From Hymenopus coronatus (lineage: Eukaryota; Arthropoda; Insecta; Mantodea; Hymenopodidae): 64,000 nt of DNA. The stretch spans positions 114,897,468 to 114,961,467 of the forward strand of contig CM060888.1 of assembly GCA_030762935.1 (NCBI GenBank), given 5' to 3'. Under the pieces are notes generated by a model, which was not told the DNA's origin, searched no databases, and saw nothing but the letters and a program-made list of their open reading frames with translations. Positions 27,101 through 40,408 of the stretch are shown here, one piece after another. The translations under genes and the position numbers were made by a program. Position 1 is the first letter of the stretch; the number at the start of each line of letters is the position of its first letter.

Positions 27101-30100
27101 TTCCCCAATGAGAATGTTTATAAGCCTGTTAACAGCTAAATTTTTTGGCACTAAATGAAACACACAAAATCTTATAAATGTAAAAAGAAGCTAGTAACAG
27201 TGAAGAATAACACAAATATTAATATAAAAATAATAGTTGCAACAAATCTTCACTTATCTTTTGGAATCCTTGCCTGGACTAGTTTCGCAACGATTTCATT
27301 GCATTATCAACATATCCTTTTGGTCTCTTTTTTGATGTTGTTTATTTACACTGTTATGGTTACTGCTACTAGGTGGATTGTGTACTAATGCATTGCTAAC
27401 TACCGGAATCAAAACAAATTTTATATTAACACACAAAATCTGTTTCATATCTCATGACCTTGGTGGTAAATCTTTACCTTTTCCCCCAGATTTTGCCACT
27501 GACATGAGAAGTTTGAAACCTTCAACTGCATGCTATTTAGAAGAAATATATCGGATATGCAAGATGACTCCAGTTCTCAATATTAATATTCTTGAGAAAA
27601 AAAAAACTGTATTCAGATAAATATGCTAATACTGAATAAAATTAATTAGTTAATTAAACAATTTATTCATCCATTCATTCATTCATTCATTCAAAAGGAA
27701 GCACACTAGTTTTTGCTAGCACTCAACCAGTTTTTTTTTATGATAGTCTAGTGAAAGTTTAAAGCATGCAATGAAATTGGTGCAATGATATAAAGCACAC
27801 TTTCCTTGCATACTTTGTTGATATCATTTCTATGTTTGTCAATTAGTATTCCAATTACTGAATAAGATGGTACAGGCGATAATGTTTGTGGCCCACATTT
27901 GGGGATCCAAGATTCAGACCCATGTGGCCAGCCAATCTGATTGAAGGTTTCTAATCAATTTTCCCTCAGTTGCTAAGCATATACTGGGTTGGATAATTTG
28001 ATCCATAAATTTTCCTATCATCCCTTTCATTATCACTACATTTCATTTCCTTCTTCACTGCCATACCAGATATTGAGGCTGACCTCTATTTTGGATGTGC
28101 TGTGATCCAGAGTTTGCTTGCTCTTTGACTGGCTGTTGACCCACAGCTTTGGCTTCTAAGTCCTACAAATAGGAGCGATTCTCTGCAAAAGAAGAAGAAA
28201 GTATTCCGTTGCCATATTTTATAGATTTTATACATGGCTTTCCCACATTGCTGCTAATCATTTTGTGGTAAAATCTTAACCTGGTGTAATGTGTGAGCTG
28301 GTCATAAGTTGAGATTTTTGCTGCTAAAATTCTGGGTAATTGATTTTCTTTAATTGGTATTCCAGTTGTGAAAGTGCTGCATTTTAAGCCAATACCAATG
28401 GCTTTCCAAATCTTTGGATAATCATTCTGCAGTAAAACTTAACAACTGCATAATACAGTAATTAGTAGATAGTAACATTACTCATAATCCAAGATCTTTT
28501 CTACTAAAATTCTAGGCAATTGGTGTACTAAAAACTGTGAATGTGCCCCTAAGAATATAATGTTTGCAAACTGAAGTTAAGTGGCATAATATACTCTTAA
28601 ATTATCAATCTTATCAAGTGCATGTTTATTTCAGGTGCGGCATCAGAAAAGACTGGTTAGAGTTCAAGAACTTTTGAGTAATGAAGAGGAAAAGAAGAAG
28701 AGAAATCAGAGCAAGGTAAACAAAAAGCTTTTTTCTTACAGTGGCTGAATTGGCTGCCTTTTATCTTTGGAACACATATTGTGTAAGTAATGGCATTAAC
28801 TTGTGTACAATTATCATTGGGTTCTTTTATACATTAGATATCACACTCTTCTAAAAATGCTTTTATCCACATGTGCACATCTTCCAAAAATGTTTTAATT
28901 TATTCATTCATTCATTCATTCATTCATGGGACCTCAAAATGTGTATTTCCAGTGAAATCCCAATATAAAATTTTTGGGTGGAATGCAATGCCTGTTCTAA
29001 CTACTATGCACATGGTAGAGAAAGTAAAAACAAGAAGGAAAGTAGTAACATATTTTGAAATTTATGTCACTTCATTTTGAGTCAGTGCTTTATATCTAAA
29101 AGAATTATCATGTTTATCCGAAGGCAAGACAAAATTTTTATTTCCAAAATATTATGTTAAAAACTGGTTGCATTTGTGATATATGTATTTTGGATAGCAT
29201 GCAGGAAAAAATAAGTTTCAAAAAAAGCTAAAACTGGATTAGTGAAAACGGAATTATTCTGTCCAACTTCATGAATATGCTATTCCTCTTTTATGCTATG
29301 CATTTCATTTTCATTCAGTCCTTCCTTAGTCACGTGACCTTACTTTCCCACTTACAACCAGTTTGGTTTAGCTTCTGTTCCAGTTTGCAATTTACACTTG
29401 TTTCATCTATCCATTCTGCTAACCACACAGGACTGCCTTTTCTATTTGTCAACCTTCTTGTGATCTTTTCAGATTTATCCTTCCTGTAGTTGGTATGATT
29501 TAGCAAGAGTTGCAGCACTTGGATGTTAAGCCAGAAGCATTACCTAAAAATAACTAAGAAGAAAATATTTATATAATTTGGGATGCTTTTGAACATCTAG
29601 AAATTACAGCTTGTTTAAGAAGTCTTCAAATATTTTCTCAACTATTTAAGCAGAATCATTTTTGAGATAGGGTTGGATTTTACAGTTTAGGTATAAGATT
29701 ATTAAAAATGTTGTTTATATGGCTTTCATTATATCTTTACTTGAAATGCAGTCACATAACCATACCAAAAGGGGCACACTCATCATTGTGCAATTCTAAA
29801 ATCTTCTGCTTTGTACACAAACTTGTATCTGTAGATGCCTTATGTTTGTTATACATAAACGTTCTTCTTTTCCTCAGAAGGATCACATGCAGAAACAGCA
29901 ACTTCAGCTAATAGCAAATGGAAAATCTCCAGAACGATCAGAGAGTCCCAACAGCACTAGCACAGCTACTTCTGCTGGAACAGTTACACCACCATCAGGT
30001 AAACCTACTTCACAACAATAACTAGGCAGGTTGTGTACCATAGGCTTTTGTGACATTATAGAAATTTCAATTCTTGGCTTTTTGCTGCATTTTATCTGTA

Positions 30101-33100
30101 AGACAGTTACAGCATTTCTTTTACTATAGAATTAATTTCTTTAGTGGCTTGAATTTAAAGAATATTTGGACTTAAAGCTTAATTACTTATTTGCTGCCCA
30201 ATAAAATCCCCTTATTTAATTTTCTCTTAGAAGATAACAATTTTGGAGGTAATAAAATTCTAATGTGTTACATTGATTTAGCCTTCTCCGACCCTCTGTT
30301 GTTTATTAGTGGATATACAAACTATACCAAAATGAATATTTCTATCTACTCCACTTTAATCAAGATACATCTCTGCAGAAATAGGTACAATATACATTTA
30401 TATTAAATAAAAAGAGAATAGCGATGGTCAAATGTTTAAAAAGTGAATACTATATATGCTGGCCTTAAAATTTCATACTCTTTCCATGCTATTGCAAGAA
30501 ACAACTGAACATTGAAAGGACTTTGAAAGAATTGAACAGTTCAAACCCTTAATAACAACTATCTCAAAAACGACTAATCATACAAAAATGTTTAAAATAT
30601 ATTGTTTGTTTTAAACAGTTCTACATTTTTTGTTTAGTGTGGTTTTGTGTTCACCTTTACCAGTTATGCAAGGTTTTACAAAATTCCTTTACTATTCTTA
30701 AAAATTCCAAGATCCACAGTTTATTTGTCAAATAAATATCTTTAATATGTGGTATTTTAATCAAAATTGTTAGAGGTATTTTTGAGAAAATCAAGAATTT
30801 TGAAATATCTTCCTTGTAAAGGGTAGTTTGGAATGGGGGTATTTTGTTGATAATGTTAGTGTCACAATGTTTGGAAAATAAGAATTGAATACCAAGTTTG
30901 GTATTTAACTAATTTTTCATTTTTGGGTTAATGTGTTCTTACATGCAGACTTTTGCTTAAAATGATGTTTTTATCTTCTCACAAATTTGGAGCAACTGCA
31001 GTCTTAGGCTTATTGTGATGCTTTAGTTTCTCTATCAAAATAATTGATATATGTTATTATATTACATATAAGGTGTATTTTCTTTTTATTTTAGATTGTA
31101 CAAAATAATAGTGTTTATTATTGTCTATAATGTTAATAACTTTCAGCCATTGCAGGTTTGTTTCAACTGAAATTATGACCTCAAGATTTAGAACTGTGTG
31201 ATAATATGAACATAATTCAAAATCTTCTCGGGCTTCTAGCCAGGTAATAACTTGGCTTGATACCAACGTTTCGAAGAAGTACATCTTCCTCGTCTTCAGG
31301 GTGAACTGATCAGTTCACCCTGAAGACGAGGAAGATGTACTTCTTCGAAACGTTGGTATCAAGCCAAGTTATTACCTGGCTAGAAGCCCGAGAAGATTTT
31401 GAATTAACACGTCGCCAGGAAAGCTATAGTTCTTATAATATGAACATAGTTTAAGGCTACTTGCTTGTGTTATGCTTGTATACCTTCCTGACATAAAACT
31501 AAATTAAATGAGCTTTATTAATTAACATTGTGCATGTAATACTAATGTTGTTAAAATTAAATTCCTAGCTATTCATTGGTTTGAAAAGGCAGAATCTAGC
31601 TACATATGAGAAAAATAACAATTGTTCATTGGTATGATAAATTATTCTTACCTTTGGTGCACTTAAAATATGAGCAGGCAAAGATTTTGACTTGGGGAAG
31701 GGAAAAGGGAAAAAATTAGTTCCCCCCCCCCCCTCAGAAGGCTTCTACAGTACACTACTGGCAATAATGCATAACAAGTTGTCTTTTAGATCCACAATAG
31801 GATTTCTGTAGATAGGTATCATTTACAGTTTTCTGGCTTAGTAGCCTGCCAGAAAAGAAGTATTTTTTTACGCTTTCTTTTGTTTGTTAGTTATTTTTTC
31901 TTTCTTTTTGTGTGTATATGTGCGTGTGGTGCGTGCATGTTGTATGGAAACGTAATTTAAGAAGCAGTATGCAATATTTCTGAAGTGTTACATGAAAAAT
32001 CATGGTCAGCTTTTAATCTTGTCTTAAAAGAAAAGCGTAAATCATAAAATGTTATTATGCAACTAATTTGAGTCAAATAGTTTCTCTTAGTTTTCCTCTG
32101 GATGCATTCAAAGATGTTCATCTTCATCGTCAGCAGGTGTTCGATGGCTTCACAAGGGAAGGTTTATATCATAATTTCATCTGTGCTGCCATCTGGTTTC
32201 TTGGGAATAGATAGATATTTTATTTGTCCTGCAGATCATACATATATACATGATATAGGATATGGCAAAACTGTATAAAAATTGCATTTACAATTATTTA
32301 CAAAATTCTTGTGTAGTCTTGATGACTTAAAATATTGCAATTATGAATATTTATGATTAATCTTAAGCACTATAATTAGATTGTTGTGGCTTTAATAATT
32401 TACAAACTTTTTATTGCAAACATAGATAAAAATATGCAACTTAAAATAAAATAATAAAAAAAAATACAAACATAGGCTTATTAATAAACATTAATTTAAT
32501 ATAACATAAAGATAAGCATTAGAGATAAAAAACAAAGTAATGAAAATAATTAAGTACAAATCAATGTAGGTCATGTCAAAATGAAATATACAGAATATTT
32601 ACAAAATTAAAAATGTGAGAAGCCTAATACAATGTAAGGTTTTATAATAAATAGGAATACATGAATTTAAAAGAAGTATGTGTACATATGTAAAGGCAAT
32701 TAATTACAGTCATTAGCTAGGAAGTCTTGAATGGAATAAAAGCAGTGATTAATTAGATGTGTGTGAATCTATTTTCTTGCTGTATTTCCTTCAAGAATTT
32801 TGGAAGGCAGTTCTATATTTTTATACTGGTTGGATGATATTTAATTCAGAATTTATTATTTTTTTTGAGATTAATATTTTTGATGAATATTGATTTTTTT
32901 TTGTTGAAGAGGTTGTAATATAGCAGCTCCTCCTTCATTAAATTTATTAGGAGAAATTGGTTTATTAAATAGAATAATTGGTTGAATGTGATTAGTTATG
33001 TTGTTTTTAATAATGATTTCATTAATGGTTTTTAAATGGTTCTTTGGAATAGGGAGGTGTTATGTTGACTTTGATTTGCTTTGTATTGTACTGATGTACA

Positions 33101-36100
33101 GATGCATTCTTAATGAAGGGTGAATCTATGTCGTTGGCTTTATGGATAAATTATTTCATATAAATAAATGCAAGGAAGAGGAAGAATGCCTAATTTTTTT
33201 TTAAACAGAGGTTTGCATGATGTACTTGGGCTTGAACTTTGTTCTGCAGGTGACTCCTCCCAGAATATTATGCCATACTTTAGGAAAGAGTAGGCATGTA
33301 CAAAGTAATCTATTCTAATGGTCTCCACTTATGCTAGAACCCGTATCGTGTAGCAGGCTGTTCTAATTTTTTGTTTATATGACTTATGTGGGTTTCTCAT
33401 TTTAAATTGTTTTGGACCCAAAGGCCAAGAAATTTGGTAGCTTCTACCACATCAATTGTCCAATTGAGGAGTTGGATTTGTGGAGTCAGATAATCTTTGT
33501 TTTGTTTTATATGGATGTCCATAGCAACGGTCTTATTAATGTTTATTAAAAGGTTGTTGTTGAAGAAATGATTAACTATTTTATCTGAGATTTAATGAAT
33601 TTATTTTAAGAAGTTTTCCTTATTATTTACTCTCACAAGGACATTTGTATCATCAGCAAAGGGAAGCAACTTAGCATGAGGATCATCTAAACTGAAGTCA
33701 TTGATGAAGAGTAGGAATAGGATAGGGCCTAGTATGGAACCCTGAAGTACTCCATAATTAATTGCTATTGGTCTAGATCTGTCGATCTTTGGATTCTACA
33801 GTATCTTTGTGTTTAATTTCAAGAAATTGCTTTCTATTCCTTAGATATGTATTTATCCACTGGTGAGATAGTCTCCTAATTTCATGTCTTTCTAGCTCTG
33901 CTAATAGTTTTTGGTTAATCGTATCAAAAGCTTTTGATAAAAATATAATAAAAAACATATGTCTGAGATGGTCGTCTCCTTAGCACGGTGGTAGCGCAGC
34001 TGCCTACCAAGCGGGAGACCTGGGTTCGATTCCCAGTACCGGCGTGGGGATTTTTCCCCCGCTGGGATACCTGGACCGGGGTGCACTCAGCCTCGTGAGG
34101 TCCCTGGGGGGCCAATTGAGGAGCTACTTGATGGAGAAGTAGCGGCTCCAGGTCGTGAGGACCGCATTAACCGGCCGGGAGGGGCTCGAGGCGCTGACCA
34201 CATCTCACCCTCCAATACTGCACCCCATCCATGACGTCTGTAGTGGACCGAGATGGGGGACGCAGCGGCCGGGCGGTAGGCCAAGGTTCCCCGTGAGCTG
34301 TCGTGCCATGGAGCTATATGTCTGAGATGTGATCTTCTTCTTCAATGGCTCTGAGGGACTCTCATATAAAGTAGAATATTGCCTAATCAGTGGAGCGGTT
34401 GTTTCTAAAGCTATGTTGGTCTCTAGATAGCAGGTTGTTCCTTTCTAAGAAACTCAAGAGCTGCTTGTAGAAAAGTTTTTCTAAAATTTTTGAGAAGACT
34501 GATAGTATTGCAATGGGTTGGTAGTTTGACATATTACTTTTTCCCCTTTTTTGTATTGTGGCTTAACAATAGCTGTTTTGAGACAAGTGGGAAAAGTACC
34601 AATTGCTAAAAAATTCACTGCACAAGTATGCTAATGGCTGAACAATTTAATGAGCACATTTTTGACAAAGAAGTCTGATGTGTCATCTATTCCTGTTTTA
34701 AGTTCTGTATTATTTTTTAAATTTCTGTTTCATTTGTTGGGACAAAGGTACATAGAGTCATTAATTGGACTTGCGGTTTCACTAGCAGTCGAGCATATAT
34801 TTGTCATTTTTTTGCTAGATTTTATTAGGTTTTCTGCTATGTTGACTGACAAGTAGGTGTTGAAAGAATTATTTGCATCGATAGGGTGTAAGATGTAATT
34901 TGAGTTCTCCGTTATAGTAATGTTACTGACCTGGGGATGGTGCCTGCAGTTTCTTTTTAATTGCTTTTCATATAGCCTTGGATATATTGCCTGCCCTTTT
35001 AATTAATTTGTCATTTTTGTCTGCTGTTTGGCTTCTGATATGATCATACCTAGAATTTTTTTATGGTTATTTTAATAGTTTTTAGTGCAGGGCTGGAAGA
35101 GTGAGATTTAAATAAGCTATGTAAATACATTTAGTTCCACATGTGTAATCTTAAGATGTCGTCTGCCAGTGGTATTTCAAAATTCATAATTATGTGTGCA
35201 TTTTCTTAATGTGTATATCCTTTCCCAAATAGCTAGTTTCATTATAGTTTTTATGAGTTTAATATGTTTGATGTCCAGTTTGATGTGTTGTGATGTCCAG
35301 AAGTGATGTGATATTGCAGATTTGTCTGTCTGCTTGAGTTTTATGTTGCTGAGGTGTTCTTTCAATCTTGTTTGAAGGTTTCTCTTAATCTGTCCAATGT
35401 AAATTTTGGGGCAGTCTTCAAGCTTATTTATATTGTAATTTTACATATAACCAACTGGCTGCCCCTTCTCCTGGTCCCAATTCTGATCGAAATTATTGTA
35501 CAATTACCTAGAAGATTTTTATGATGAATTCTCCCCATTACCCCTTACAGCTGTCTAACTCTGAAATCCATTGGTAAATTTTATGTTTGGGGTTGCAAGT
35601 AAGAAAAGGTGTGATTGCTGTAAATTGCACTTGTGTCCTAAGCATAACTTCCAGATTGATTAAATAGTGACACTTTATTTGTATGTAAAGGGTTGAAAAA
35701 CATGGATATGGATAACTTTCTGAAGTTGTTCAAGGATCACCCGAAAAGGTTTGAGAATGGGCGCAATAAGATATTAAAAATTTAGATCTGATCATTGCGT
35801 TTTTTCAATATATTCTCCATTGCATTCTATATACTATCTTATACCTTTCAAACCATTTTTCAAATACTGAATGACATTCTTCTTTGGAGCAAATGCAAAT
35901 ACATTCTTCAGAAGCAGCTACTGTCACTTCAGGTGACTCAAATTATTGACCTCACATTTTTTTCTTTCATTTTGGGGAATAGAGAAAAGTTACATTGGGC
36001 CAGATCTGGATTATAGGGAGGATAGGACAAATACTGGACTCCTAATTCCTGCAGAAATTGGGTTGTTTTTTGTGCAGGGACAAGGCTTGTCATGGTGCAA

Positions 36101-39100
36101 TGAATTTCTGCAAGACTATTTTCTCAGTTCATCTAACCCTTGTGACAGACATTTTGTGGTGTACCATCTGGTAGTAACAGTCTTTTGTCTTCAAGTGCAA
36201 TCGTCCCAATGTGGCCACTTGCTGAGAAGAAGGAACAGGTCATCATCTTGCCAACATTTCTCATTCACTTCTCTTTTGTTGGGGGAACTTCTCCTGGCAA
36301 GACCCAGATCGAGGACTGTTGATAGTTTCTGGATCATACTGGTAAATCCATCATTCTTTCATTGATTATTGCAATGTTAAATATGTTTTTTTATCTCTTT
36401 CTCTATTAAAATTTTCAATCATTTCCTAGCACTATTGTACATGTGCTAGTTTCTGCTCATTTGTGAGGTAATGGGGTAAGCAGCGACTGCAGAGCTTTCT
36501 GACATCAAGTTTTTCTTTCAACATTCTTTTCACTGCTGCCGATTCAATATTTAGGCTTTGTGAATCTAACCTACATGCAACAATGATCTTTCCATAACAT
36601 GACTCTGCTTTCACCATATTTTCATCCCTTGTTGCTATAGTCCATCCTGCTTGGTCTTCATTTTCAAAACCCTGCATCCATTGATAACACTGTCCTGCAA
36701 AATTTATATTTTGTTAGCCATTTGCGATCTGAAAGATGATATTGACTAATTTTGATGTGCTAAATTGAATGGTGCTTTCCGTTTTTCTCTATCACATAAG
36801 GTTTTCTCACAAATCACAAATTCAGTATTTTGAAAATATTGTTTCTGATGTAAAAAAACGTGCTTTGTAAAATAAATACATAATGCAAAATTACTCTGTA
36901 GTAAATACATAACACCTACATACCTGCAAAATAAGGCATGAAGTTACTTTTTCCTTAGCCGGAAGGATGGCTGCATTGATTTACGTTTATGTAGTGGTTG
37001 AGAAACTTCCCTTTTCAAGCACCAACAGTAGTCCACTAACATCGCAATGTTCCACCGACCCTAATATCTCCTCTCCATCTCCTTGATTTCTTGATGTAAT
37101 CTTTCACCCGGTTCATCACATTGTTCATCCCAAATTATCAGGAAAATAGTCTAGGTGATAATTTAAGAAGTGAAGCTTTAAACTCATATTACATTCAAGA
37201 GCTCGCAGCTTTTGTAGCATATTTCGCACAATTTCTTCGTATCGCGGATCTTTTATATTTCCAAGAAAATTATTCACTACCTCTTTGAAAGCACACCATG
37301 CTTGCAGTTCTCTTTCATTCATATTGTCCAAAAATGTGTTTTCCTTCATTAATTGTCTTATCTGAGGTCCATCAAATATACCCTCTTTTATCTTAGCTTC
37401 GGACATCACAGAAAATTTACTGCTCAGGTATTTGAAACACAAACCATTCTTGTCCAGTGCTTTCACGAATTGTTTCACAATACCTAATTTTATATGCAAA
37501 GGAGGCAATAACATTTTCTTCGGATCAGCTAGACTGGCACAAATGACGTTTTTTTCTCCTGATGCTAAACTTTTTCTCTTAGGCCATTCTCGGACTGTCC
37601 AGTGTTCAACTCTATTTCTACTGTCCCATTCACACAAAAAGCATGGGTATTTTGTATATCCTCCTTGTTGCCCTAGTATGATATTGGATACCTTTAAGTC
37701 TCTGCACAATATCCATTGATGTTCCTTGTAATTAATTCTTTCTAAAATGGTTTGAAGATTTTCATATGATTCTTTCAGAAACACAGAATATGCAACAGGA
37801 ATTGAGGAAAATTTGCTTCTATTGTGCAATAAAACTATTTTTAGACTTCTTTTCGAAGTGTCAATAAATAAACACCAGTCTTTACTATCATAAGTGGGTA
37901 TTCCCAGTTGTTGAATTAAACGTAGTATATCACAACAATAAACAAGTAGATCTTGCATCTTAAAGAGCTTTGTAAATTCTTCGTCTCTATTCCTATACCA
38001 GAAATATGTGATGTCTGGAGCCAGCATTTTCTTCTCTTTCAACCTTGACCCAAGTAATTCGCTCTTCTCTTTGGTAAGACCTAAATCTCTTACTATGTCG
38101 TTCAACTCTTCTTGTGAAAATGCTGTGACTTGTCTTCACCAGTGTGTGCTGAGAAAGCCTCATCTGTATTGGAATTTTCTGTTGACCCAGAGACTAAACT
38201 CTCAGTATCCTCTAGTTGAGCTAGTGGAATAGGAATAGAGACATCTGCTCACAGGTGTCACAGGTCTAATAGCTGAAGCTAGGCCATCTGGATATTTAAT
38301 TTTTGTTTTGTCTTATTGTACCCCGATACATTAAAAATGCAGAAGTAACAATCATCATAGTGATTTTTTTGTTCACGCCATATCATAGGAATCCCGAACT
38401 TTCTTGATTTCTGTTTTCCATGGTACCACTGTCTTAGCCCTTCACTACATGTTTTGCAAGCAGTATGCGGAGCCCATGTTTGACTTTGATCTCCTAGCCT
38501 AACTTTAAAATATGCAAAATGCACTTTCTTCAAAAACGGTGTAATGTTAGTTTTCTGTCTCCGCAACAAGAAAGAACCACATATGTAACAAAAGTTATTT
38601 GGATTGTTCACACATTTCCTCCTAGAAGAGGTAGAAGCCATTGGGAACAGTATATAACTACACAAAACGTACTAACAATACCGATCACCGCGAGTTATAG
38701 AAAGCAACTAAAGTTCTGAGATTTTAAGACGCATTAGCCCCTGAAGGGTGAGTGTCAGGTGGCTCTTGCAATGGTTGATAGTTTTATTGCCGGCACAGGG
38801 TCACGCATTGATAAATAAACCCCAGCCGCTCGGCACTGAAGCTGTCTTTCGTCTGTCTTCAGCTCATTGCATTAGGAAGATAGGGATACAGAACAGGGAA
38901 GCCCACAAGGAGTGGTTTATTTTTAAATGTATATATGGCAAGAAGATGCGTGATATGTTACTTTATAATTCATCCTTTGCTGCAAAAATATATTTATAAT
39001 CGCAATTATATATAGTGTCCTATATATTAAAAATGCATATAAAATATTGAATTACATAAAAACTGTATGTGTTATGTGAAAAATGTAATCATTTCGAAAT

Positions 39101-40377
39101 CGGCGCGTTTTCTTCCATATAAATAGCCTATTTTCATTAAAACCGGAAAAGTGTTATATATTAGTGTAATTGTTGGATTGCAAAGCGCAAAGATCCTCAA
39201 ATGCACGATGCAGTCTCCCAAAGCATTCTCTTTCCGCTAAACTGATAAATAGACTTTATAGTCATCAAAAATCATAGTATGGAAATACTCCTGTTCGAGA
39301 TCCATTCCAAAATATGACAAAGCAACCTCTGCTATACTTAAACACACAGTGCTGACAATGCAGATTGTTGGATTGCATCCAGACATGCACATGTTGCTCT
39401 CTAAACTTCAATCTGAAGTTAGGAACAGTTGCTTAACATACCTGAGCTCATTGTTGCCCATTCTTAAAGCTTTTGGAGTGACCCTTGTATTTGACCAAAT
39501 GTACAAATTTGGGCCCTAGTTGATCAAACAGTTATGCTTCATCTATAAGGGGTTGCAAATAAAGTAAAAAGTAGTTTTAAGAATTTTGAGTACTACATAA
39601 TAATCTGAATATATGTGTGTTTTTTTATAAGCGTCTACACCATTGCACCGATTTTCACTAAACTTGACATAGATAACATTTAACACAAGGCAAAAATGAC
39701 TGTTTAGCTTAAAATTTGAAAATCCGCCCCATCTTACAAGATTAATTATTTCATTTCATGAAATGCCTACAAAAGCTTTTAAGACCATCTTTATCTTTCT
39801 CGGTGATTATCATAGTAGCTGGGATATTGCCAAGTTAAGAAAACTAATTACCTACTTTGACTTTCAGGACCTCACAAAATAACAAAGTAAAAGCAAGTTT
39901 ACATATTATTTGTTAATCTGAATATCTGAAATTGATAATGGAGTAATAAAACAGTCAAATAATTATAAGAACAAAAGCAAAGAAATAACAAAAAAACATC
40001 AAACTGTACTAAATACTACTTCTCTATCATTATCACCTGATTTATCTTGACATGTTTATTATTTATGGTATATTGATATTTACATAACACAAAAGGACTC
40101 AGTATAATCATATTGTCATAAAAGTTCTGTGGTGTTCAAACATTATTAATATAGACTAAGTATAAGTGGGTATTAACATTCACATATTCAGTGAGCACTT
40201 TCCAATGTTCAGACATACACTTATTATAATGTTTGGTTTCTCAATTTTTGTAACCAGAGAGTTTCTTTCTCAATGGGAAGTTCGTGATGTTTTAGAAGCA
40301 GAAAAACAAAACTAATGACATAGAAATGATGGAAGTAAATCAAGGTAATGGAAAGACATCAAACCAGACAAAGTACC

Positions 40378-40408
<31 letters not shown>

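Larger units (their letters stand above)
35731..39487 (-). mobile_element. Degenerate mariner, interrupted by a 2.5-kb insertion
   Basis: The ends CAAGGATCACCCGAAAAGG (35731) and, reverse complemented, CAAGGGTCACTCCAAAAGC (39487) are matching terminal inverted repeats; TA follows at 39488. Minus-strand transposase pieces: FGRLHRAFEDLCALQSN (about 39200), then, beyond the insertion, QCYQWMQGFENEDQAG, RKLCSRCLPHYLTNEQK (about 36460), YDPET, and PPYNPDLAQCNFFLF region (about 35980). The two halves are contiguous in mariner proteins (A-L-x-x-T-Q-C-Y-x-W), which places the break between 36691 and 39172. Without the insertion the mariner would be about 1.28 kb. Confidence 0.85.

Noticed and set aside
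33981..34052. tRNA gene
   Set aside because: The A- and B-box region is the head of a 345-bp SINE with target-site duplications, and I did not fold a convincing cloverleaf with paired acceptor stem.
37432..37719. Plus-strand open frame
   Set aside because: It is antisense to the broken zinc-finger / RNase-H-like gene, whose minus-strand frame carries all the motifs.
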